A DNA stretch of 64,000 nucleotides, from NCBI GenBank assembly GCA_036768485.1, contig JAVLUZ010000142.1:22534290-22598289 (forward strand), given 5' to 3'. The stretch is from Mermis nigrescens (taxonomy: Eukaryota > Nematoda > Enoplea > Mermithida > Mermithidae). The notes beneath the pieces are model-generated. The model did no database searches and was not told where the DNA came from. It saw only the letters and a program-made list of their open reading frames with translations. The translations under genes and the position numbers were made by a program. Shown here piece by piece: positions 53,678-63,520 of the stretch. Within the stretch, counting starts at the first letter, position 1. The number at the start of each line of letters is the position of its first letter.

Positions 53678-54731
53678 TGTAGGGGCCTGCGTCTACAAGA
53701 GCGACACAGACCGGCCTAACATTACCTTCGAGATTTACCTAGGTACGTAGGTACTTAAGTCTACGCTTAGCGCTGGCCCCGATCGCGCAGCCCTGGATAG
53801 CTTTCGATCTTTGGACCCTTAGAGACCTTACGGCTTCGATCCCCTCAGCCCTAATATTGCTGGCCGCTTTTAGTCGGGTGATCTCAGCAGCTACGCCCTA
53901 AGACCTAAGGCTACCTACCTAGTCTCGGTATTTGCCGCGGAGGTCAGTTGACCTATCTCAAGCTCAAGTTGAATATTTAACTTATTTTCCAATCAGTGCC
54001 TTGTTCAGAAAGCTTTTTGGTTCCTAGTACGTGTAGCACAATAGACTATGAAAACAACAACATCGAGCTCTAACCTGATCAATCATCTCTAAAGATTAGA
54101 TAATATTTTTGATCAATTTTTGGTTTGAGAAATAAATTAAGATTTCCAAATAAAAATAGCAATCATACGGAAATTACCTATCCGTCCACTCGGATGAGTT
54201 GCAATCCTCGACGTAGGAGTGGCCGACCTAACCCTCGGTATATCCGAAAACCCCTGGGTAGGCTTTTCTCTATTTTATTTCGGACGAAGAATTCACGGCC
54301 TGGTTGCCGGACAACAACAATAAAGCAAAAAGAAAACGAAAACGTACGGACTATACAATCGTACGACGGCCAACGAGACTGCCAACCACACAACTCAAAA
54401 GCAACTCTAAGTACACTGGCCTCAAGAACCATTACAGTAAAATAAACGAAGATCAAATTAACGTAATACTGAATCACTTTTATCTCAGATCGAATGTTCT
54501 CGATTAACATAAGCGGTATGCATTAAACAATTACTATTATCATACACTTAACTCTATGCTACCGGACAAGTATCTTAATGTTTTTTATTATTGAAAATTG
54601 GGGAAATAATGGGAAGACCGAAGGCATAGCCCACAGTGCACTATCGTAGATAGCTACTAGTATTGGCTATGTTATGGCTATCGCGAACTGCTAAGGCAAG
54701 TTCGCCTATACGTGTAACTCTCGCAGTTACA
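53678..54731 (-). repeat. Candidate 3' LTR with adjacent polypurine tract
   Basis: On the minus strand a GTATAGGGGG-like polypurine stretch (complement at 54732-54745, reading GTGGGGGAG) is followed by TGTAACTGCGAGAGTTACAC. The proposed end is CAGGCCCCTACA at 53678, giving TGTA..TACA ends. AATAAAATAG and AATAATAAAA lie inside. The partner LTR is not in the window, so the 53678 boundary is inferred. Confidence 0.6.
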
Positions 54732-55536
54732 CTCCCCCACGTATAGAAAAAAAATTAGAAACGAAGTGGAGAATTTTTTTGGGGGTATACCAACGCCACT
54801 AGCGTCTACAACGCTTCTACAACTCGGCACTCTGGCGTTCGCAACGCCTCTACTCTGGCGTCCGCAACGCCTCATCCTGAGCGAACGTGAAAAACGAAAA
54901 TAAAAGAACAAAAAAATAACAAATAACGATAACAAATAATGGTCAACGCATGACCTCGTTCGCACTCAGGAAACTCTCTGAGCAACACTCTCAATGGCGC
55001 TAGGTATAACTATATTGTTGCCCGAGTAATGATGAACTCCGGTCTTGGACAGCATTGCATAATATTTGATCATGCTGTCCAATTAGCCTCCTTCAGTCCC
55101 CGGGTAATGAGAAAAATTTTGAGTTGAAAAAGTTTAAAGATTGGGTATAAATTAACCCCTTGTCCGTTAAAGAGTTAAGGTACCATAATAGTAACACCGC
55201 TAATTGAGCAAAAGAAAAATTAAGACACGGAATGGTAAGGCAAAATTATGCTGAGCAAAATTAAAGTCACTGACGAGTTAAAACAAGAGGTAACGATAAA
55301 AACGAGAAAAAATGGCAAATTATGCGAGATAACTGGGAAAAACAGAGCACCGTCAAAGAAAAATTTACAGCAAGAAAGAAAAAATGACAAGAGAAAAATT
55401 TACACAGAGAATAAACGATACGTGAAGTCCTGGGATCCACATCAGGACGAAAAACGAAAAAATGACGAAAAAGCTGCTGGTCGAATTCGACGCCGATCGC
55501 AGAGTTCCAAAAAGTTCTGTACGTCGAACTTGTGAA
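54732..55536. other. Untranslated stretch between the 596-codon ORF and the LTR
   Basis: It contains ACAACGCCTCTACTCTGGCG-like duplicated phrases at about 54805-54870 (AACGCTTCTAC, CTCTGGCGTTCGC, CTCTGGCGTCCGC). A plus-strand ORF at 55248-55535 is highly basic and overlaps the minus ORF end; it lacks family resemblance. Confidence 0.4.
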
Positions 55537-57327
55537 TTAATATCGATCCTGATAATTGGCCTTCGAGCCATGCGGTTTTCCGCGACGTCGTTGACGTTGA
55601 AAATAATCGCGATCCGATTCGGGTTCGCGACGCGTATTCGAACGTTCGCGATATTGGTATGGCGATTGCCTACGCCCGTACATATGTTGGCGTAAGCGTC
55701 GATGTGGATCGACTGGGCGATCGTCGTCCTCAAAATCGTCATCATCCTCGTAGTCGTTGGCGTAACAACGCGGTATAGATTGCACCGGCGTAAATAATTG
55801 CTCCGGCGTAAAACCATAAGTTTGTTCACGTGAAGATTCGCGTGGACACTGTTGTTGTTGCGTAACAGGCCACGGTTTAGGCAAAAGTGGACCGGGTCGA
55901 GGTTGTGGCTGATAGACCCCGGTGGCTGATTGACCTTGTTCCAACGGTGAGCAATACGACTGATCCCATTGCGGACGTTGACGGGATTGTGACCGGCCCC
56001 GATGAGTTCCGCGGTTCGACGGAGGCTGACGGCAATATTCATAAGGCTGCTGCTGTCGCGAGCGCGACAGATGACCAGCATCGGCCTGTGAATACGCCTC
56101 GGAACGCTCACGCGATTCCGTGAATTGTTGCTGCCGCGGTTGGGTCTGCGGTCGTGTGTGTTGCTGTATATGCGGTTTTACTTGTGTTTGCTGTTGTACT
56201 TGTGATTGTGAGCGATGATGCGTTTGAGCATAGCGTTGCCGGGATGATTGCGGTTCTTGCCGCCTAGATCCCTTTTGGCCTAAATGCGCTCTTAATTTAG
56301 CTGCAACTTCAGCTTGAACAAGTCTTCTGACTCGTTGCTTTTCCAAATTTTTTAACCGACGCAAAGTGTGCTCGGATTTTGTATCATAAAATCGATTCAA
56401 TTTAGCCTTATGTTCGTCTTCTGACATATGACGAACTTCTGATGATTCAGCGAGAGAACCAACGGCGCGTAATTTCGTCGCACGCCTTGGCATTTCTGTC
56501 GCCAAATTTTCACAATCGCGTTGCTCGATCGTCATGCGTGCTCTACGCATTTCAATCTGTGCCTCCAGAGAGAGATCGACTTCGGGCATATCAAGGCTCG
56601 CTGAGGATCCGCTCGGGTCCTGGGAGGATGCCTGCCGTCTCTCTTTTCGAATTTTCTCTAATTCACCTTGAATTCGATGTTTGAGGTAAAACACAGATTT
56701 TTGTTGACCTCGGAAACGGTCAAACTGAACCGGCACTTCAAGTGGCGGGTCGGTTGCTAACCGAATTTGCCAAATCATGTTATGTAAAACATGTGGACTT
56801 TTGATTCGTGCCGTTAACTCCGGGAATTCCGGGAAAGCCTCACTTGGCGAAGGTGTATAAGATTCACCAAGGAAAGCTACGCGCAACATACGACGTAGCT
56901 GCTCCACCATGCGCCAGCCTATCGCGGCATTGCCGTAGGCATACGCAAAGTAGTGGAACTTCCTGTCCAAAAATTCCAAAAGCACTGTAGCGCGCATGAC
57001 GTCTATTGTAGAAAAGATCGTCATGTGTCGATACTTTGAATCGTATAACGATTGAAATTCTCGAAAGGTATCGAAAATATCGACCATCTGACGCGTCGAT
57101 ATTAAGATTGGCGCTAGATGATCAGGTGCTGGAGACATCCTGTGCGGATAGAACTCTGGAAGAACCTGATGTGCAACGCCATTGATCACCTCACTCGGTG
57201 CGTTGAGGTGTGGGTGCACTACCAAATACTGTAGCGGAACTTCGTACAGCATCATTCCGGTCGTAATAAAGAACCGTATGCGCACAAAATATTGGTCTGG
57301 GTAAAACAATCGGTTAAAAACGCTCAT
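55537..57327 (-). CDS. Uninterrupted 596-codon ORF between integrase and 3' LTR, function unknown
   Basis: I recognise no family. Residues 1-230 look folded and partly helical with many aromatics (for example FREFQSLYDSKYRHMTIF) and no signal peptide or membrane segment. Residues 230-360 are charged and coiled-coil-like (RRLKNLEKQRVRRLVQAEVA). From about 360 on it is rich in Gln, Arg and Ser (QVQQQTQVKPHIQQH), with an acidic patch YEDDDDFEDDDRP and a basic tail ending HGSKANYQDRY. This could be a nucleic-acid-binding or gag-like protein, but there is no CCHC knuckle. It stays open for 1791 bp while the neighbouring pol is broken. About 800 bp separate its stop from the LTR. Confidence 0.7.
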   Translation of the reverse strand: MSVFNRLFYPDQYFVRIRFFITTGMMLYEVPLQYLVVHPHLNAPSEVINGVAHQVLPEFYPHRMSPAPDHLAPILISTRQMVDIFDTFREFQSLYDSKYRHMTIFSTIDVMRATVLLEFLDRKFHYFAYAYGNAAIGWRMVEQLRRMLRVAFLGESYTPSPSEAFPEFPELTARIKSPHVLHNMIWQIRLATDPPLEVPVQFDRFRGQQKSVFYLKHRIQGELEKIRKERRQASSQDPSGSSASLDMPEVDLSLEAQIEMRRARMTIEQRDCENLATEMPRRATKLRAVGSLAESSEVRHMSEDEHKAKLNRFYDTKSEHTLRRLKNLEKQRVRRLVQAEVAAKLRAHLGQKGSRRQEPQSSRQRYAQTHHRSQSQVQQQTQVKPHIQQHTRPQTQPRQQQFTESRERSEAYSQADAGHLSRSRQQQPYEYCRQPPSNRGTHRGRSQSRQRPQWDQSYCSPLEQGQSATGVYQPQPRPGPLLPKPWPVTQQQQCPRESSREQTYGFTPEQLFTPVQSIPRCYANDYEDDDDFEDDDRPVDPHRRLRQHMYGRRQSPYQYRERSNTRREPESDRDYFQRQRRRGKPHGSKANYQDRY

Positions 57328-58571
57328 TTTGCTGATAAATCAAGGTGCTGGCGGACAATTGATATCAGCCAAAGGCTGTGCGATTGTAGACCAAAACTAA
57401 AGGACGCGCAGGGTGTGTCAGTCGAAATGCTGCACGGTAGATGCGCGCTTATGTGACACCCGTCAAAAATGTACTTGGGCACTTTCGACCAACTGGTCGT
57501 ATAAACGCGTTCCAGTGACTTCACCCAAATAAGAGCGTAGCTCGTGCACACGTCAGGCGCAATATAGCACGGGTAAGCCACGCGTCATGGTCTCCATCAT
57601 GGTGAAAAAGTGTTGCATATACCGCGAGCAATTTTTTTGCACTCTTGTGCTTTCCTTATGGAAATACATTCGCGAATGGCTTGAATATGCGCAGGGACTG
57701 CGACTTCTAGATTCGATGGTTGGTTTTGATAGCCTGTGGTTGGATATTTGCTACAGTACTACACTCCCGTCATGGCCATAGGAGCCGTGAAACAAGCAGT
57801 AGGTGCTACTGAGCTCGATACGCCTTGTGGCGCGGGAATGGACGCAACCTGCGTACAATGCTACTTGTGGTACTTCATGAGTAATGCGCTTTGCAGCGGC
57901 GGCCTATAATCTCTGTCATGATAAGATCAGGCCCAGGCTGTCGTTCTACCCAATCCGGCTGAGAAGTCGTGTAGTGCATGAGCGAACTGATGCCCAAGGG
58001 TGCCTGCTGGTCCGCTCGCAAGCGATTGTGAGACAATTGGTTGCGCAACGGTAGTAGCCTTTTTCGAGCCATTGCCGCGCGTGTAATACGCGGGTGGCAA
58101 CAAGTTTGCTTGTCTTTCCGCTCAGCATCAGATAACGCCATTAATAAGCGTTTAGTTTTGTTACGCCGCGCGTGTAATACGGTGGCAACAAGTTTGCTTG
58201 TCTTTTCCGCCTACAGCATCAGATAACGCGACATTGCCAGTTTAGGAGATAAATCGTCGTCCTCAGTGGAGATAGATGGTTCTATTTTGACCATAGGCGA
58301 ATCGTAAGGACATCGGTGGTCTGCGAAGAAATCGCAGAAGCTGGGTACTCGAGCTAGTTGGTTTGGACTTAGGTTTGGTATCAGGTGCATTAACCGGGCT
58401 CCAACTGAGTCTGCACGGCCTGCGAACCTGAACTTGTAGGTCAGGATTATCGAACACATTAGCGTGAGCCAACGCTTCCATTATAGAGGCAACGGTGGTG
58501 GCTGCAGCTATAGTTGCTGGCAGTTGCGGAGCTGGTCGAGTAACTTCCGCTCATCAGAATCAACTTTGACT
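57328..58571 (-). pseudogene. Degraded coding link between exonuclease-like region and 596-codon ORF
   Basis: Short open segments in shifting frames look protein-like on the minus strand, for example PATIAAATTVASIMEALAHA and DTKPKSKPTSSSTQLLRF, then PMVKIEPSISTEDDDLSPK in another frame. It includes a direct duplication at 58074-58137 and 58165-58228. The pattern suggests a once longer reading frame now broken. Confidence 0.45.
58074..58228. repeat. Direct duplication of about 64 bp, period about 91
   Basis: GCCGCGCGTGTAATACG, GGTGGCAACAAGTTTGCTTG and CAGCATCAGATAACGC occur twice in order, with small indels between copies. Confidence 0.85.
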
Positions 58572-59542
58572 TCAGTCGCCGTGCTGGTCGACTGACCTCG
58601 TAGTGGTTTGCGCGACGACACGGTATATGCGCTTTGGCTTTCGGGCCGCTAGCTTTAACGTGCCCTTCATCGCCTTTAAACGAAATCGGCATAGGCTTTC
58701 ATTGTCGGTAATGCGATTGTCTTGCGAGCAGCCTTCTATCAATATGAAGACATCGATAGTTATCAAGGCATCCATCGCTAAATAATGTTGCATATCCCGA
58801 GTTAAGGGTGTAAACTCCACGCCTGTCCAAAAATTATCAGGCACGGTAGGATCAATAGCCATATCAAAGAAAAATTCAGCCAAGCGCTTTAAAGTATGTG
58901 AATGCGCTGGATACGGAAACGACGAGTAAACGCCCCGCCAAGGGCTGAATATCGATAAAATTCGCACTGAACGGATCTTTCCAGTGTAGTTTGTTGCAAA
59001 TTTTGGCGCTGTGAATCGCTGAAATTTCTCAAAAGTTGGTCCGTAAACATGAAAATACGCAAGCGATCTTGCGTAGGGTCATAACAAACCATATACACGT
59101 TTGGTAAAATGCGTTTTGAGCAGCTGGTGAAGTCCAAATGGAGGTTGTGGAAGTTCGCAAGATCCCAGCAGAACACATGACTGTTAGCGCCGCAACTCTG
59201 ACGTAGCGTACGAATGGGCCATGGAGGTCCTGATAGGTGGACATAGCTGCTCAAAACGCAGATCCCAGGTCTTATGACTCCTGCCTTTTGGTCATTAACA
59301 AATTCGGAATCGTAGCCTAAGAATAATGTGCCATTTGTCATGTTTGATGGTTGGATTAAAGCCAAAATGGCCCCAAAAGACTGCTGATTGGTGGTGATTA
59401 GAACAGTGGGTAGAAGTCTATTCTTTGGCATGCGTAGGGTTGCCAAAGGAAATCTATCAAATCTGTTCTCCCACCAGAGCTCTTGGTTGTTACTACATTT
59501 ACTATGATTTGTGGCTATATGTGTTGCTTTATGTTTTCTCAT
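58572..59542 (-). pseudogene. DEDDy-type 3'-5' exonuclease-like region (frameshifted)
   Basis: The first frame (from 59542) carries LFLGYDSEFVNDQKAG, a fit to exonuclease motif I (DxE). Near 59010-58940 a second frame reads AIHSAKICNKLH and ANFIDIQPLAGRLL, resembling the motif II zone and the D-T/I-Q segment of the Egalitarian/WRN-like families. The third frame (58967-58572) has SHTLKRLAEFFFD and PLTRDMQHYLAMDALITIDV, a good motif III (YxxxD). At least two frameshifts separate these, so this copy is dead. DEDD families remove 3' nucleotides from RNA or single-stranded DNA. Assignment is from motif spacing only. Confidence 0.6.
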
Positions 59543-59952
59543 TTTGCGGTGAGTGCCTCTAAACTGCCAACACGACTATGGTCATTTTGTGGCAGCGGGT
59601 CTGGCACAACCAACCCCCGCTCCAACGCCATATTGGTCAAAGCCGAACAAAACTCATCTAGGACGCGGATCACACCCCTCAAATTTGCATCAGCGACCAG
59701 CTACCTCAGCAATGCCTCCTTGCTTGGGGTACTCTTGTGCAGCCATGGATCTGCAAAAGGAAAACATTAGATAATGATACGGCATGTGCTGTTTTAGAGC
59801 CATTTAATAAACATATAGGCGCGCACTCCTTAGCTTTTGCTCCCTGCCCGGTAAATCCTCAAAGCTTATGACTACTGCCGGGGCAAGAGGGCGATGGTAC
59901 TCTTACCAACACAAAATCGCCAGGAACGCATACGTGTTTTTCCACAATCAAA
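59543..59952 (-). other. Spacer between integrase and exonuclease-like region
   Basis: No conserved motif. Minus-strand segments near 59860-59960 continue the integrase C-terminus in another frame (HVCVPGDFVLVRVPS). Confidence 0.4.
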
Positions 59953-61010
59953 TCAGAATAAGGAAAGTTTAGGCTCAGGCAGAAGTCTATTCCTCTGAAC
60001 GAGGTGAGTGATGAGAGGATTATAGACATATGCGATTTTCGCAGTTTCAGGCGTAGGTAAGTCGATAATTCTATATGGTCCAACACGCTTGGGTGATAGT
60101 TTACTGATATCGGGTTGAATTACTGAGGTATTATTAAGGTAAACTATATCCGAGAGAGAAAAATTTGTTTGCATTACGGACTTGTCATATTGCGATTTTT
60201 GCTGCTTACGCGCTTGAGTTAGATTTTGAGACGCAATTTCATGTAGATCTTGCAAAGTCAGCTTTAAATCAATTACGTATTTTTCCGCAACAGATGGTAA
60301 ATTCGGGATTTATCACAAAGTCATTTATGAGTAAAAGTAAGCCGAAGTGGAAATGCTGGTTTGCGACCATAAAGCATTTCAAAAGGAGATATGTTCGTTG
60401 ATGATTGTGAGTTGCGCGGTACACAAATAACGCAAAGGTAGAAATTGCTCCCAATCATACTGGAACGCGCGCTCAGCTTAGACAAAAACCATCAATCAAA
60501 GTACGATTATAACGTTCCACCAACCCATCACACTGGGGGTGATATGGGGTTGTAAATATTTTTTGAACGTTTAATAGTTTACAAACTTCCGAAATTAGGT
60601 GATGTGTAAAGTTTGACCCTGATCTGTCAAAAATTTCTTGGGAACTCCATAACGTGGTATAATTTTCATAATAATAAATTGAAATAGTTGTTGCTTTTAT
60701 GTCAGAAACAGCAAAAGCTTCCACGTATTTTGTAAAATAATCCATAAAAACTACAATGACAGCCTTCCGGAGGAGATCGCGCATATGCAAACAATCACAC
60801 GCAATAAGTTCAAAGGGTTGATACTTCTGATTGGTTGCAATGGAACGGATGCGGAATTTAACGCGACCCACGCTGTAAGCACACATCACAATTCCTACAC
60901 CACGCGATCACATCATTTTCCATGCTGGCCACTAACGTATTTGTATGGCGGCAAGATTTTGCGCGATGAAAAATGAGCTCCAAAAATAGAGTCATGAAAT
61001 TCAGTTAATA
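59953..61010 (-). pseudogene. Retroviral-type integrase remnant (zinc finger, DDE core, GPY/F module)
   Basis: Just upstream of the core, one frame reads AWCRNCDVCLQRGSR, the CC half of the HHCC finger. The core frame (60889-60473) has FELIACDCLHMRD (first Asp), VIVVFMDYFTKYVEAFAV, FDRSGSNFT (second Asp), TTPYHPQCDG and LVERYNRTL (Glu). The segment 60255-59953 encodes SPKRVGPYRIIDL, a GPY/F module typical of Ty3/gypsy integrases. The parts lie in different frames. Integrase joins cDNA ends to host DNA; this copy cannot make an intact enzyme. Confidence 0.88.
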
Positions 61011-61559
61011 TAAAACGATGCAAAGATTTGGGTATGGGATTTTACTTGATGAACGACAGTTGGTGAACGCTAGTTGGAATCGACAAAAAAGTACATCGCT
61101 TACGAAAAAAATTCGTCACAATATTTTTTCGTTGTTAAGTCATTCAATGCAATGCGAATTTTATGCAATTCGTCATCTGCACGTTGCTCAGCGAGTAAAC
61201 GCGCAGGTGTTAGCATTTTGGCTTTTTCTGTATCGGTAAGCAATAGGCGTTCGCCTAAATGTAGGTGGTTTCGTATTAGTAGGATCGCTTATGCAGGATT
61301 ATTATTTTGCGCGCATTTGGATGATTAATCGGTGCAGTAGGCGCGTTATCGCGCGATCGGTCAGGTGGAAACCGATTCATCATCTGACTCAGAATCTTCC
61401 GATTCTAAATTTGCGGGCGTTAATAACATTTTTTAAGCTTCAATTCATATTTTATGCTCTGCGTGATCACATTTAGGGTGTCATGAAAGAAGATCAGCTG
61501 CGCAGTTAAATGCACCAGGAACATAAACGATATCATATTTGTATTCCTGTAATTTGAGA

Positions 61560-61983
61560 CCTCAACGCATTTAATCGACCATGGGTCTTTAACGCTTAAT
61601 AGCCAGGTTAACGCTTGATGATCAGTTTCGACAATAAATTTTTTACCGTAAAGATAATGTTGATAATGCTTGATGGCCTACACTACCGCTAACGCTTCTT
61701 TTTCCGAAGTAGCATAGTTACATTCGGCAGAATTTAGCATGCAATTCAGTATAGCTAAGAATAAAACGATTTTTGGATGGTAGTGTTTTTAGAAACAAAT
61801 AGCACTTAACGCATAGTTACTTGCGTCAGTTGTTAAAATAAATTGGTGCTCGTCATCAAATTTTGGTAGTTGCAAAATAGGTGGGGACGTAAACGCTTTC
61901 CAGAAGCTCAAAGGCGGTTTGGTGTTCGGCCTTCCAGCAAAATTTGACATCTTTACGAAGAAGATGGAATAGCGGTTTAGCAA
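61560..61983 (-). pseudogene. RNase H remnant
   Basis: FDDEHQFILTTDASNYALSA contains the first RNase H Asp (TDAS) and follows a typical RT connection (FWKAFTSPPILQLP). Further along the minus strand the NYATSEKEALAVV, IKHYQHYLYGKKFIVETDHQ and ALTWLLSVKD segments match the rest of the domain, with a frame change and stops in between. Confidence 0.85.
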
Positions 61984-62900
61984 TTTTAGCTACAACGATT
62001 TCACGGTTTTTGCACGGGAAACGAGATTAAATCTGCTACTTTGGACATGTCAGGAGCGATGCCCATTGCACTGATGCTGGGGCCAAGAAATTTTACCTCT
62101 GCATGCGCAAGATGGCATTTATCAGGCATTATGGCCAAGTTTTGCCTTTTTAAGAGCAATAAAAACATTTTCAAGATCTTTAAATAATCTTTAAAAGTAC
62201 GGAAAAATAATTATGTCATTGATGTAAAACGAGACAAGATTTCCAATTTAGACTCAAGAGCACAAGCTCCATTAGTCTTTGAAAATCTGCAGGCGCATTT
62301 TTTAAAACCAAAAGGTAAAACTTCAAATTGTGAATGACTAACAGGGATATATAAATGCAGTTTTTTCGCGAGATTTATTATCGAGTGGAATTTGCCAGTA
62401 TCCAGATTTTAAATCTATGTGCTAAAATATGCAGCATTGTTTAAAGTATCAAAATAATCGTCTAATTGTGGAAGAGGATAAATTTGGCGCTTTAGTAACA
62501 TCATTTAACTATCGATAATCGACAACTGGCCTAAGGAACCGGCCTTTTTCCTATAAGAAATAATGGACTTGCCCATGGAAGGTTGTAGTTGAATAATTTT
62601 AATCCGCAAAGGCATTTCATTTATAATTTTCTACATAGATTTCGTTTAGGAATACCATATATTTCGTCTGCATGTCCCCGCCATGAGCCAATGAAGTTTG
62701 AATGTTTTTTAAGTTGCAAATGGAGTCAGGTTTTAAATGTTTTGAATGCGCTATAGCCTAGTCAACGGCGGAGCTGTTTAAAGCTTTATTTATTGATGCA
62801 AAAAGTTCTGGTGTCCTATCATCAAAAGATGAAACATGACACAATCCTTCGCATCAGAGGTTAAAGAACCTATTATTTCACCAGAGTCAATGCGAATTGG
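61984..62900 (-). pseudogene. Reverse transcriptase remnant with altered active-site motif
   Basis: In shifting frames the minus strand shows PWASPLFLI, then YPLPQLDDYFDTLNNAAYFS and LKSGYWQIPLD, the hallmark order of Ty3/gypsy RTs. At 62215-62226 the catalytic box reads YIND instead of YxDD, within LVSFYINDIIIF. Several stops and frameshifts are present. Confidence 0.87.
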
Positions 62901-63182
62901 CGCTTTAGAGATGTTACAAACGCGAACAGGTATTAAAGGTCAGAAGCATCGACTATAGACGGAGCAACAAAAAGTGAAGTTTTTTCCATAAAATCGGGAT
63001 TTGGTTCGAATAATGCGAAATCAAAATTGCAAGAAACTTGACTTATATAGCCAGGTGTAATTAATTCATGCCTAGTTGTATTATAACAGGCTCAGGTAAC
63101 GAAACATGCACACACACAACTCCAGAGGTAGTTATGCTTGTGTTTCGAAATTGCAATTTTTCAAGAGATGAGGGTAAATTAA

Positions 63183-63184
<2 letters not shown>

Positions 63185-63218
<34 letters not shown>
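63185..63218. repeat. 34-base poly-T run inside pol
   Basis: An uninterrupted T tract lies between the protease and RT remnants. It may be an insertion tail or assembly expansion; it breaks pol. Confidence 0.9.
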
Positions 63219-63219
<1 letters not shown>

Positions 63220-63329
63220 TGCTGTTTATAAAAGCACAACGCTCAATAGGATTAACCTATATGAGTGCGGATCATGCAAAAATCATATCCTAAGAGCATG
63301 TCTTCCTGGGCAAGTGATCAATTATTGAT

Positions 63330-63520
63330 ACTGAGGTAGAAATAGATTGTTCCGCGATGGTTAAAGTCATGTTTACTCTATAACGGATTAATGCAGTGAT
63401 TTCGCCTTACACCATGTACGACTTGTGAGACTTGTTTAGGTGGTAAATTAAACGCAAGACGTAAGAGAATGCAGACAATATCATGACCTGTGAACCCGTA
63501 TCTATGAGAGCAGGTATGTC
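63330..63520 (-). pseudogene. Retropepsin-type aspartic protease remnant
   Basis: The minus strand reads GVDIPALIDTGSQVMILSAF; the active-site DTGS is at 63491-63502. Flanking hydrophobic residues fit retropepsins. Downstream frame changes prevent an intact protease. Confidence 0.8.

Noticed and set aside
54178..54510. 110-codon minus ORF in the LTR
   Set aside because: It lies wholly within the candidate LTR; no conserved motif.
55248..55535. Basic 95-codon plus ORF
   Set aside because: It is antisense to the end of the 596-codon ORF region, and its Lys-rich content follows the AAA/GAA-rich sequence.
55537..57327. Envelope glycoprotein
   Set aside because: The position after pol fits, but there is no signal peptide, membrane anchor, furin site or Cys pattern.
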